From: Alcaligenaceae bacterium
GTDB taxonomy: Bacteria > Pseudomonadota > Gammaproteobacteria > Burkholderiales > Burkholderiaceae_B
Direction of reading: 5' to 3'
NCBI GenBank assembly: GCA_013416445.1
Contig: JACCER010000012.1
Coordinates: 81,108 to 145,107, forward strand
DNA: 64,000 bases
Each line of letters opens with the position of its first letter. The stretch's first letter is position 1. Below, piece after piece: positions 54,656-63,369 of this stretch. The position numbers were made by a program, and so were the translations under genes. A model generated the notes under the pieces. It saw nothing but the letters and a program-made list of their open reading frames with translations. It searched no databases and was not told the DNA's origin.

Positions 54656-57600
54656 ATGACCGAAGCAAACCCATCTCCTCTATTTGTACACCTGCGCGTC
54701 CACTCTGAATTTACGGTGGTCGATGGCATAGGCCGCATTCCCGATCTGGTGGCAAAGGCCGCCGAATACGGCCAGCCTGCCATGGCCCTGACTGACTTAT
54801 GCAACCTGTTCGGCCTGATCAAATTCTATAAATCTGCTCGCAAGGCAGGGATCAAACCCATAGCCGGTTGCGATATTTGGCTGGAAAACGAGCACGACCT
54901 CGACAAGCCCCATCGTCTCCTGTTGCTGGCCAGCAATCAGCAAGGCTACCTGGCATTGTGCGAAATCCTGACCCGTGCCTGGCTTGAAAATCAGTCTCGC
55001 GGGCGCGCAGAGGTGCGGCGTGCATGGCTGCTTGGCCGCAGCGGTCTTATTGTGCTGTCGGGTGGTCGCATGGGCGATGTCGGGCAAATGCTGGAAGCCG
55101 GGAAGGTAGAAGAAGCGCGCACAGTGGCCGCTGGCTGGGCCCAGGCGTTTCCGGGCAGTTACTACCTCGAACTGCAGCGCAGTGGCAACGATGGCGATGA
55201 AACCTATGTACAGCATGCAATACGCCTGGCAGGTGAACTGAACCTGCCGGTGGTGGCGACCCACCCCGTACAGTTTGTGCATCGCAGCGACTTTCGTGCT
55301 CACGAGGCTCGTGTCTGTATTGCCGAAGGCGAGCAACTGGCCAATGCCAGGCGCGTGCGTCGTTTCACTGAAGACCAATACATGCTGAGTTCCCAGGAAA
55401 TGGCCCAGCGCTTTGCCGATGTGCCGTCGGCCTTGGCCAATTCGGTTGAAATCGCCAAGCGCTGCAACCTGACCCTGGTGCTGGGCAAGCCGCGCTTGCC
55501 TGACTTCCCTACACCTGACGGCGTCACGCTGGATGACTACATGGTGCAGTTGTCTGAAGAAGGCCTGGCCAAGCGCATGGCGCAACTGTTTCCCGACGAA
55601 ACTGAGCGCGAGCAAAAGTACCCGCAATACCTGGAACGCTTGCGCTGGGAATGCTCGACCATCATCAGCATGGGCTTTCCCGGCTATTTCCTGATCGTGG
55701 CCGACTTCATCAACTGGGGCAAGAATAACGGCGTGCCGGTCGGGCCGGGGCGCGGGTCAGGCGCTGGTTCTCTGGTGGCCTACTCCTTGGGTATTACTGA
55801 CCTCGATCCTATCTGCTACGACTTGCTGTTCGAACGTTTCCTGAACCCAGAACGGGTTTCAATGCCTGACTTCGATATCGACTTCTGCCAAGACAACCGC
55901 GAACGCGTGATCGACTACGTCAAGCAAAAGTATGGCAAGGAAGCGGTCAGCCAGATAGCCACCTTCGGTACGCTGGGCGCCAAGGCGGTAGTGCGTGACG
56001 TGGGCCGGGTGCTGGAAATGCCTTACATGCTGTGCGACGGCTTGTCGAAAATGATACCGTTTAGCCCGGCTGATCCCTGGACGCTGGCCCGTACACTGGC
56101 TGACGAACCTGCATTCAAAGAACGCTACGACGAAGACGAAGAAGTCCGCGCTCTCATTGACCTGGCCAGGCCTCTTGAAGGCCTTACGCGCAACATCGGC
56201 ATGCACGCTGGCGGCGTACTTATTGCGCCCGGCAAGCTTACCGATTTCTGCCCGCTGTATTGCCAGCCTGGGGTCGACAGCAATGCGGTATCGCAGTTCG
56301 ACAAAGACGACGTCGAGGCCGCCGGCCTGGTCAAGTTCGACTTCCTGGGCTTGCGCAACCTGACCATTCTTGACTGGGCCGTGCGCTTTGTGCGCCAGTT
56401 CAATGCAAGCAAGCGTGATTTCGATGTCATGGCGCTCAAGCTCGATGACGGACGCGCCTACAAGCTGCTTAGCGAGGGCAACACCACGGCGGTGTTCCAG
56501 CTGGAATCGCGCGGCATGAAAGAACTGCTGAAAAATCTGCGGCCCAATACCTTTGAAGACATCATCGCCATGCTGGCCTTGTACCGACCCGGTCCGCTGG
56601 AATCGGGCATGGTGGTCGACTTCGTCAACCGCAAGCACGGTCGGGCTGAGGTCGACTACTTCCATACAGATCTCGAAGCGGTACTCAAAAGCACCTATGG
56701 TGTCATTGTCTACCAAGAGCAGGTGATGCTCATTTCGCAGATCATAGGTGGATACTCCCTGGGCGGCGCTGATTTGCTGCGCCGCGCCATGGGTAAGAAA
56801 AAGGCCGAAGAAATGGCCGAGCACCGCGCCATTTTCGAAAAGGGTGCAGTCGAAAAAGGCTATGACGCCGATTTGGCCGTCAAGCTGTTTGACCTGATGG
56901 AAAAATTTGCGGGCTATGGCTTTAACAAAAGTCACTCAGCTGCCTACGCCCTGATTGCCTATCAAACGGCGTGGCTCAAAGCCTATCATCCGGCTGAATT
57001 CCTGGCTGCTACCCTGTCATCCGATATGGACGACACCGATAAGGTGCAGATATTCTGGAAGGACGCCCTGGCCAACGGCGTGCAAGTGCTGCCGCCCGAT
57101 GTCAACGCCTCGGCCTATCGTTTTGAGCCCGTCAACGACGAACACACCGCCAAGGGCTTGCCGCCGCGCACCATGCGCTACGGTCTGGGCGCGGTCAAGG
57201 GCACGGGCCAGGGCGCGGTGGAAGCCATAATCCAGGCCCGCGAAGAGGGTGGGCCTTTCACCAGCCTGTTCGATTTCTGCCGCCGCATCGACCGGCATTC
57301 AGTCAATCGGCGCACCATAGAAGCCCTGATACGCGCAGGGGCGTTTGATCTTATCGAAGAGAATCGCGCAGCATTGCTGGCTACCGTAGGCAACGCCATA
57401 GAAGCGGCTGAGCAGGCCGAGCGCAGTGCGAATCAAGTGTCCTTGTTTGCCGATGACGCCAATGAGATCGTGGAAGGCGAAGTCGCCAAGGTGGCGCCCT
57501 GGGATCTACAAACCTACTTCACCGAAGAAAAGGCGGCGCTGGGGTTTTTCTTTAGCGGCCACCTGTTCGACGCCTGGCGCGACGAAGTGCGCCGTTTTGC

Positions 57601-58147
57601 CCCGCAGCCCCTGGCTCGTCTCGAGCCTTCGCGCAGCCTGCAATGGTTTGCCGGGGTCTTGTCATCGGTACGTCCGAAAATGACGCGGCGCGGCCGAATG
57701 CTGTACGCCATGCTGGACGATGGTTCGGCTCAGGTTGAGGTGGCCATTTTCAACGAGCTTTACGAGCAGCATCGAAATCGCCTGAAAGAAGACCGCCTCA
57801 TTATTATTCAAGGCAAGGTCAGCAACGACGATTTTTCCGGGGGTTTGCGTGTTTCCGCCGAGTCCGTATTCGACTTGCAACTGGCCCGCGAAGCCCGGGC
57901 CCGCAGTTTGCGCATTACCTTGAATGGCAATGCCGACGCGGCGCGCCTGCGCCAGTTGTTGAACCCTTTTCGCGCAGAACCCGAAAACGGCGTGCCAGGC
58001 GTGCCGGTCGAATTACGCTTGAAGCGCGACGATTTCTTTTGCACTGTGCGCCTGGGCGAAGAGTGGCGTGTACGCATGGCCGACGCTTTGCTTGAGCAGT
58101 TAGGCGTATGGGCTCAGCCCGATGGCGTGGAAATCAACTATCTATGA
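54656..58147 (+). CDS. dnaE: DNA polymerase III alpha subunit
   Basis: 1163 aa main replicative polymerase. N-terminal PHP domain (FVHLRVHSEFTVVDGIGRI), catalytic triad in GPGRGSGAGSLVAYSLG and MPDFDIDFCQDNRE, fingers region, then OB-fold and C-terminal tau-binding region. The start at 54656 (MTEANPSPLFVHLRVHSEF) fits the family; upstream in-frame residues do not. No strong ribosome-binding site. Overlaps the next gene by ATGA. Confidence 0.97.
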   Translation: MTEANPSPLFVHLRVHSEFTVVDGIGRIPDLVAKAAEYGQPAMALTDLCNLFGLIKFYKSARKAGIKPIAGCDIWLENEHDLDKPHRLLLLASNQQGYLALCEILTRAWLENQSRGRAEVRRAWLLGRSGLIVLSGGRMGDVGQMLEAGKVEEARTVAAGWAQAFPGSYYLELQRSGNDGDETYVQHAIRLAGELNLPVVATHPVQFVHRSDFRAHEARVCIAEGEQLANARRVRRFTEDQYMLSSQEMAQRFADVPSALANSVEIAKRCNLTLVLGKPRLPDFPTPDGVTLDDYMVQLSEEGLAKRMAQLFPDETEREQKYPQYLERLRWECSTIISMGFPGYFLIVADFINWGKNNGVPVGPGRGSGAGSLVAYSLGITDLDPICYDLLFERFLNPERVSMPDFDIDFCQDNRERVIDYVKQKYGKEAVSQIATFGTLGAKAVVRDVGRVLEMPYMLCDGLSKMIPFSPADPWTLARTLADEPAFKERYDEDEEVRALIDLARPLEGLTRNIGMHAGGVLIAPGKLTDFCPLYCQPGVDSNAVSQFDKDDVEAAGLVKFDFLGLRNLTILDWAVRFVRQFNASKRDFDVMALKLDDGRAYKLLSEGNTTAVFQLESRGMKELLKNLRPNTFEDIIAMLALYRPGPLESGMVVDFVNRKHGRAEVDYFHTDLEAVLKSTYGVIVYQEQVMLISQIIGGYSLGGADLLRRAMGKKKAEEMAEHRAIFEKGAVEKGYDADLAVKLFDLMEKFAGYGFNKSHSAAYALIAYQTAWLKAYHPAEFLAATLSSDMDDTDKVQIFWKDALANGVQVLPPDVNASAYRFEPVNDEHTAKGLPPRTMRYGLGAVKGTGQGAVEAIIQAREEGGPFTSLFDFCRRIDRHSVNRRTIEALIRAGAFDLIEENRAALLATVGNAIEAAEQAERSANQVSLFADDANEIVEGEVAKVAPWDLQTYFTEEKAALGFFFSGHLFDAWRDEVRRFAPQPLARLEPSRSLQWFAGVLSSVRPKMTRRGRMLYAMLDDGSAQVEVAIFNELYEQHRNRLKEDRLIIIQGKVSNDDFSGGLRVSAESVFDLQLAREARARSLRITLNGNADAARLRQLLNPFRAEPENGVPGVPVELRLKRDDFFCTVRLGEEWRVRMADALLEQLGVWAQPDGVEINYL

Positions 58148-59244
58148 CGTCTTTACGCATTTTGCACTCTGAAGCGGCCACCGGTTTTGGCGGACAGGAA
58201 CATCGAATTTATAAAGAAATGATGGCCATGCGAGAGCGTGGTCACCATATGGAGGCGGTATGCCAGCCCCATGCGCTTTTGGCGCAACGTTTGCGTGACG
58301 CTGGTTTTCAGGTTCATACGTTGCCTATGGATGGCACAGTCAACTACCTGCAAGGTGTGCTTCGTATCCGCAGCATACTCAAGGCCGGGCGTTTTGATGT
58401 CTTGAATACTCATAGTCGTCGGGATACCGTTTTAGCTGCCATGGCAGGCAGGCTGGCTGGAACGCCATTAATTGTTCGCACTCGGCATTTGGCCAATAAG
58501 CCCGGATCGTTATTGTCTTATACGGTTCTCCCTCACAGGGTCACGACTGTCAGTGACTATGTGCGTAACGTGTTGTTGAAACGGGGGGTGAATCCAGACC
58601 ATGTTGCTACGGTTTACTCACCCATAGAATTACCCGAGAAGCTGGCGTCTTCTTCATTGCGCCAGGAACTGGCGCTGGGGCCAGATGATATCGTGGTCAT
58701 TTGTGTGGCTGTCATGCGTGCGCAAAAGGGGCATAAAGCCTTAATAGATGCCATAGAGCCTATCATCCGGCAACGCCCTGATGTGCATCTGGTGCTTGTC
58801 GGTTCAGGGTCGCCAACCTTTGAAGAGGTTCAAGCGCTTGTGCAAGCCAGGCAACTAGGGTCGCGCATACATTTGCTGGGAACTCGGCGCGACGTGCCTA
58901 ATTTGCTCGCCAGTGCAGATTTGTTCGCGCTGGCAACTGAACATGAGGCTTCAGGCACGGTATTTGTCGAGGCTGCGGCTGCAGGCTTACCTGTTATCGC
59001 TACTGATGTGGGCGGGGTATCAGAAATGTTGCAAGATGATGTTAGCGGCATACTTGTACCCCTAGGGAATCAGGCTGCCCTGACTCAAGCTTTGCAGCGC
59101 CTGATCGAGGATGCGCCGTTGCGCGCTCAAATGGGGCAAGCTGGTTTGCAGGCGGTTCGCCTGGAAGGTAAATTCAGTCTCGAGAGCCTGGCAAGAACGA
59201 CAGAGTCTTGTTATGTGCGCTGGCTAGCAGAGCGACAATCATGA
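58144..59244 (+). CDS. Glycosyltransferase family 4, probable LPS core
   Basis: 366 aa GT-B fold. N-terminal glycine-rich EAATGFGGQEHRIYKEM, C-terminal sugar-nucleotide site EHEASGTVFVEAAAAGLPVIATDVGGVSEM. Starts 58144, overlapping dnaE TGA. First gene of a cluster (GT4, deacetylase, GT2, deacetylase, GT4). I recall a similar LPS-core cluster of Bordetella pertussis with a deacetylase among glycosyltransferases; the sugar and linkage are unknown. Confidence 0.83.
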   Translation: MTSLRILHSEAATGFGGQEHRIYKEMMAMRERGHHMEAVCQPHALLAQRLRDAGFQVHTLPMDGTVNYLQGVLRIRSILKAGRFDVLNTHSRRDTVLAAMAGRLAGTPLIVRTRHLANKPGSLLSYTVLPHRVTTVSDYVRNVLLKRGVNPDHVATVYSPIELPEKLASSSLRQELALGPDDIVVICVAVMRAQKGHKALIDAIEPIIRQRPDVHLVLVGSGSPTFEEVQALVQARQLGSRIHLLGTRRDVPNLLASADLFALATEHEASGTVFVEAAAAGLPVIATDVGGVSEMLQDDVSGILVPLGNQAALTQALQRLIEDAPLRAQMGQAGLQAVRLEGKFSLESLARTTESCYVRWLAERQS

Positions 59245-60080
59245 AATATGCAAAAACCGTGCCGGTACTGATGTACCACCATGTCTCGCCTGTCGATGGC
59301 ATGATCAATGTCTCGCCTTTCAATTTCGAGCAGCAGTTGCTGTGGCTTAAGCGGCGCGGTTATCGCGCCCTGACCAGTGATGAATTCGCCGGCCACCTGG
59401 CTGGCCAGCCCGTGCCGCGCAAATCAGTGCTTATTACCTTTGATGACGGCTATCTGGATAATTGGGTTTACGCCTATCCGTTGCTGAAAAAGTATGGCTA
59501 TACGGCAATTGTTTTTTTGGTGACTTCCTGGATACACGATGGCCCATTGCGCAATTGCCTGGGGCAGGGCGAACTGCCCAGCACCCCGTCGCACCGCGAC
59601 TGCGAAGACCGCATAGGCCAAGGGCTAAGCGACGACGTCATACTGCGCTGGAGCGAGATCAAGGCGATGCAGGAAGATGGCGTGATCGAATTTCATAGCC
59701 ACACGCATACACATACACGTTGGGATTTACACGAACCGGCCGAAAAAAATGCCCGCATGGCTGAAGAATTGGCGCAGTCTCGCGCCAGCTTGCAAGCGAA
59801 TCTGGGTAATGTTTCAGCGCATTTTTGCTGGCCTCAGGGTTATTTCGACAACGAGTACATCCAGTTGGCCCGCGATGTCGGGTTTCGTTATTTATATACC
59901 ACCCAGGCATTCGGCCAGAATCGCGCAGGTACTGACCCGGCCAGCATTTACAGGTTTGCAGTGCGCAATACCACGGGCAATTCGGTAGGTCGGCGCATAC
60001 AAGTCGCCACCCATCCGCTGATCGGGCCGCTGTTCAATAAATGGAAACTCTGGAAACGCAGCCTCAGGAAGCGTGCATGA
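59241..60080 (+). CDS. Polysaccharide deacetylase family protein (first of two)
   Basis: 279 aa NodB-fold. PVLMYHHVSPVDG start, motif 1 ITFDDGYLDNW (catalytic base and metal aspartate) and metal histidines in EFHSHTHTHTRW. The third motif, usually RxPY or FxYPYG, reads HFCWPQGYFDNEY. No signal peptide is evident, so it probably acts at the cytoplasmic face of the inner membrane, perhaps removing acetyl from a core hexosamine. Coupled to both neighbours by 4-nt overlaps. Confidence 0.85.
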   Translation: MKYAKTVPVLMYHHVSPVDGMINVSPFNFEQQLLWLKRRGYRALTSDEFAGHLAGQPVPRKSVLITFDDGYLDNWVYAYPLLKKYGYTAIVFLVTSWIHDGPLRNCLGQGELPSTPSHRDCEDRIGQGLSDDVILRWSEIKAMQEDGVIEFHSHTHTHTRWDLHEPAEKNARMAEELAQSRASLQANLGNVSAHFCWPQGYFDNEYIQLARDVGFRYLYTTQAFGQNRAGTDPASIYRFAVRNTTGNSVGRRIQVATHPLIGPLFNKWKLWKRSLRKRA

Positions 60081-60829
60081 CGCTATCGGTCATTATCATT
60101 ACCAAGAATGAAGCGGCGCATATTGCCGACTGCATTTCGTCCGTCAGTTTCGCCGATGAAATCATCGTGGTCGATTCCGGCAGCACCGACAATACCCGCG
60201 ATATTGCCGCCAGCTTGGGGGCCAAGGTCACGCTTACGCCAGACTGGCCAGGTTTTGGCCCTCAGAAAAATCGGGCGCTGGATCTGGCGACATGTACGTG
60301 GGTGTTGTCTATAGACGCCGACGAACGCGTTACGCCCGAATTGGCCCAGGAAATCCAGCGCGTGCTGGCCCAGCCACGGGTCGACGCCTATAAAATGGCA
60401 CGCCTATCCAATTTTGGCGGTCGCTGGATACGCCATAGCGGCTGGTGGCCCGACCACGTGCTGCGCCTGTTCAAGCGGGGCACGGCACGCTTCAAAGACG
60501 TGGCTGTCCATGAAAGCGTAGTCACGTCGTCTGTGGTTGCCGTGCTCGATGGCCATTTCTTGCATTACCCCTACGCCGATCTTGAAACATTTATTGCCAA
60601 GATCAATCTTTATTCCTCTGAAGCGGCGGCCATCATGCATGCCAAGGGCAAGAAGACCAGCGTATTGGGCGCCACGGGGCACGCCATCTGGACTTTTATT
60701 CGCATCTACCTGATACGCCGTGGGTTTCTTGATGGCAAAGAAGGCTTTGTCCTGGCCGTAATGGCCGCCGCCGGCAGCTTTTTTCGATACAACAAGTTAT
60801 TGTTATTGAATAGAAAGCCTTCGATATAA
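60077..60829 (+). CDS. Glycosyltransferase family 2 (WaaE/KdtX-like)
   Basis: 250 aa. GT-A fold: LSVIIITKNEAAHIADCI, acidic VDSGSTDNT, SIDADERVTPEL, and SGWWPDHVLRLFKRGTARF, typical of the LPS core beta-1,4-glucosyltransferase WaaE group. C-terminal amphipathic/hydrophobic end (FFRYNKLLLLNRK). Coupled by ATGA to the deacetylase. Confidence 0.87.
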   Translation: MTLSVIIITKNEAAHIADCISSVSFADEIIVVDSGSTDNTRDIAASLGAKVTLTPDWPGFGPQKNRALDLATCTWVLSIDADERVTPELAQEIQRVLAQPRVDAYKMARLSNFGGRWIRHSGWWPDHVLRLFKRGTARFKDVAVHESVVTSSVVAVLDGHFLHYPYADLETFIAKINLYSSEAAAIMHAKGKKTSVLGATGHAIWTFIRIYLIRRGFLDGKEGFVLAVMAAAGSFFRYNKLLLLNRKPSI

Positions 60830-60837
60830 TCAAGCCC

Positions 60838-61560
60838 ATGATACCCATACTTATGTACCATCAAATAGGCCAGCCAGCTCCGAAAGGCTCGCCTTATCGT
60901 AGCCTTACTGTGCATCCCGCCGATTTCAGGCGGCAAATGACATGGTTGCGCCGCTTTGGATACCGAGGCTTGTCAATGCGTGAACTCATGCCTTATATCA
61001 AAGGTGAAAGGCACGGTAAAGTGGTTGGGGTCACCTTCGATGATGGCTATCGCAATGTATTGCAAAATGCGCTGCCGGTGCTGCGCGAAAATGATTTCAC
61101 CGCTACCAATTATTTTGTCGCCCGCCAGCTTGATGGCGGCAACGTCTGGGATGCCGAAATAGGCATAGCCCACTCCGACCTGATGTCGGCCGACGAGTTG
61201 CGTGATTGGGCAGCCGCTGGCATGGAAGTAGGGTCGCATACGCTTGATCACCCGTCCTTGCCTAAGTTATCGCCCGAACTGGCCGATTATCAAATCAGGC
61301 AGGCCAAGCTGGAGCTTGAACAGGTCTTGGGCGCCGAGGTCACGGCATTTTGCTATCCCTATGGGGACGAAACCCATGAAGTGCGTCAAATGGTGCACAA
61401 CGCGGGTTACACCAACGCCACTACCACGCAGGGCGGCTTGGCCAACTCCAACGACGACCTTTATGGTTTGCCGCGAGTCACGGTGGCGCGTTCGACCAAT
61501 ATTCTGCGCTTTTTGCAAAAATGCCTTACGCGCCTGGAAGAAAAGCGCCGCAAGCCATAG
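60838..61560 (+). CDS. Polysaccharide deacetylase family protein (second of two)
   Basis: 240 aa NodB-fold. IPILMYHQIG start, VTFDDGYRNVL, canonical metal motif SHTLDHPSL and CYPYGDETHEV. Shorter than the first deacetylase and only distantly alike, so it is not a recent duplicate. No signal peptide. Starts 8 nt after the GT2 stop. Confidence 0.86.
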   Translation: MIPILMYHQIGQPAPKGSPYRSLTVHPADFRRQMTWLRRFGYRGLSMRELMPYIKGERHGKVVGVTFDDGYRNVLQNALPVLRENDFTATNYFVARQLDGGNVWDAEIGIAHSDLMSADELRDWAAAGMEVGSHTLDHPSLPKLSPELADYQIRQAKLELEQVLGAEVTAFCYPYGDETHEVRQMVHNAGYTNATTTQGGLANSNDDLYGLPRVTVARSTNILRFLQKCLTRLEEKRRKP

Positions 61561-61636
61561 CAGTGCGCGGCCTTAGCCGCCTCGCATGCTTCGCGTTAAG
61601 CTAAGCTCCTATATCATCATGCCAGTCGGGCTCTTC

Positions 61637-62785
61637 ATGAATAGATTGAAAATCGCTTTTGTCGTAGATCGGTTCGGCAATCGTTTTGGCGGCGCCGAGG
61701 CCTATGGCGTAGAGCTGATGCGGGAATTGGCCCAGGCCCACGATATCACCGTATTCGCACGGGACTACGACGAAGCCTGCGACTTGCGCTTGCCTTTCGT
61801 ACCCTTGCGATCATGGTCGCATTGGCCAAGCTGGATACGAGTATTGCTTTTTGCCTGGCGGGCCCGGCGCGCCACACGCGGCGCTTACGATATTGTTCAT
61901 TCCCACATGAACGGCTGGTGCGGCGATATTGAAGTTGTACACGTGACGCCGGTGCGCTACAACTGGCGAGTGCGGCCATTGCCGGTGGTGAAGCGTATGT
62001 TGTCGTATATAAGCCTGCGCGTACAAACCTATTTGAACCTGGAAGCTCGACGCGTAGCGTCCCGCCCGGGCCACCGTACAGTTGCCGTATCTGGCCTGAT
62101 AGCCGAACAATTGCGCCAGGCCTACGGCTCGCAGCTTTCATGCCCCATTATTTCGCCGGGGGTAGCACGCCCACTTGAATCAGACGGCAGTCAAAGAGAG
62201 CAGTTGCGCAAGCAGCTAGGCTGGGCTGACGACGATTGGGTATGCCTGCTGGTAGCCAGGAATCCGTTGCGCAAAGGCTTGCCTACGGTTCTGAAGGCAC
62301 TGGCGCAATTGCCCGAACACTATAAGTTGCTGGTGGTGGGTGGCAACGCCAGCATACGCGACTTCATTCAAAAATCAGGTGAATTCCAGCCGCTGTTAAA
62401 CCGCATACACCTGGTTGAAGCCACTTCTGACGTTGCACCGTATTACCGGGCCGCTGATATCTACGTGCATCCCACCCTGAACGATAGTTTCGGTATGGCT
62501 CCCCTGGAAGCCATGTCATTCGACCTTCCTGTCATTCTCAGCCCTAGTCCCTGGTGCGGCTTTGCCCAGTATGTTCGCGACGGCCAGGATGCTGTCGTTC
62601 TTACCCATCCGCAAGACCACGAACAACTGGCGCGCTTTATCATGCAAATAAGCAGTGACGCCGTCTGGCGCACCCGCCTGATCCAGGGTGGCAGCGAGGT
62701 GGTCGATCAGCACAGCTGGCCGCGCATTGCCAACCAGTACCTGGATTTGTACAGCGCAGTCATGGCCGAGCGTGCAGGGGCGTAA
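61637..62785 (+). CDS. Glycosyltransferase family 4, probable LPS core
   Basis: 382 aa GT-B. MNRLKIAFVVDRFGNRFGGA with the GG donor-acceptor loop, then VHPTLNDSFGMAPLEAMSFDLPVILS (EX7E motif). The start at 61637 is chosen by family resemblance; upstream ATGs at 61586 and 61619 are in frame and no ribosome-binding site decides. Separated from the deacetylase by 76 nt. Last gene of the cluster. Confidence 0.82.
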   Translation: MNRLKIAFVVDRFGNRFGGAEAYGVELMRELAQAHDITVFARDYDEACDLRLPFVPLRSWSHWPSWIRVLLFAWRARRATRGAYDIVHSHMNGWCGDIEVVHVTPVRYNWRVRPLPVVKRMLSYISLRVQTYLNLEARRVASRPGHRTVAVSGLIAEQLRQAYGSQLSCPIISPGVARPLESDGSQREQLRKQLGWADDDWVCLLVARNPLRKGLPTVLKALAQLPEHYKLLVVGGNASIRDFIQKSGEFQPLLNRIHLVEATSDVAPYYRAADIYVHPTLNDSFGMAPLEAMSFDLPVILSPSPWCGFAQYVRDGQDAVVLTHPQDHEQLARFIMQISSDAVWRTRLIQGGSEVVDQHSWPRIANQYLDLYSAVMAERAGA

Positions 62786-63369
62786 GTCTATACTGACGGC
62801 GCCAATCCGAATGGCGCTGACCATACCCAAACTCGGTGCATTGGCCACCCAGGTCGCACGACAGCGTTGGAAACGTAGGTAACGGTTTTTTTAAGGGCCG
62901 CTGCGTGTTATGGATAGTTTTTTTTGTTCTTGAGAAAGTCGGGTGTGTCGAGGGCTGTTTCGGCTTCACGCGCTGCGCCCCTGACGGGGTTCCCGTTACG
63001 GTCAGCGCCATCGAGGCGTCCGCGGAACTCGCCCGGTCGGACCAGTGGTCCGACAAGCGCCGGGCTCAGACAGCCGCGGCCTTGCCTCCTCGATGGCGCT
63101 GACCGTAACGGCTTGCGCAAGGCGCCTGCACAGCCCCCGACACACCCGACTTTTTGCATCAGCGAAGCTTGGACTAGCCTATTCACCACTAACCAGCCGT
63201 GCCAGTAAAACCAGCTTTTCAGGCTGCAAGGCCGTCAGGCCGGCCAATTTTCTATTACGCAGTTGTCCGGGGTGGGTGAAGCTCAGTGCGGCGGTAGGCG
63301 TGCGCCGCGTGCTGACGAAGGGAAGCCGGGGGGTGTCGGCGGCCGTTGTTTGAGATTCTATAGTTTTAA
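62786..63369. other. 584-nt region with large repeat copy 4, cut by an insertion sequence
   Basis: Non-coding apart from the repeat. The first 100 nt after the glycosyltransferase stop show no recognised motif. Confidence 0.6.
62885..63352 (+). repeat. Large double-hairpin repeat, copy 4 (truncated)
   Basis: Hairpin I 62935-63153 complete; its inner pairing (62994-63016 with 63088-63110) keeps G63001:C63103, as in copy 2. Hairpin II begins at 63262 but is cut after GGCCGTTGTTTG at 63352, where other copies read CGCAGCG; the rest is replaced by insertion-sequence DNA. The right half may lie beyond the window. Confidence 0.88.

Noticed and set aside
55859..56935. 358-aa open frame antisense to dnaE
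   Set aside because: Same reason; dnaE motifs are intact on the plus strand.
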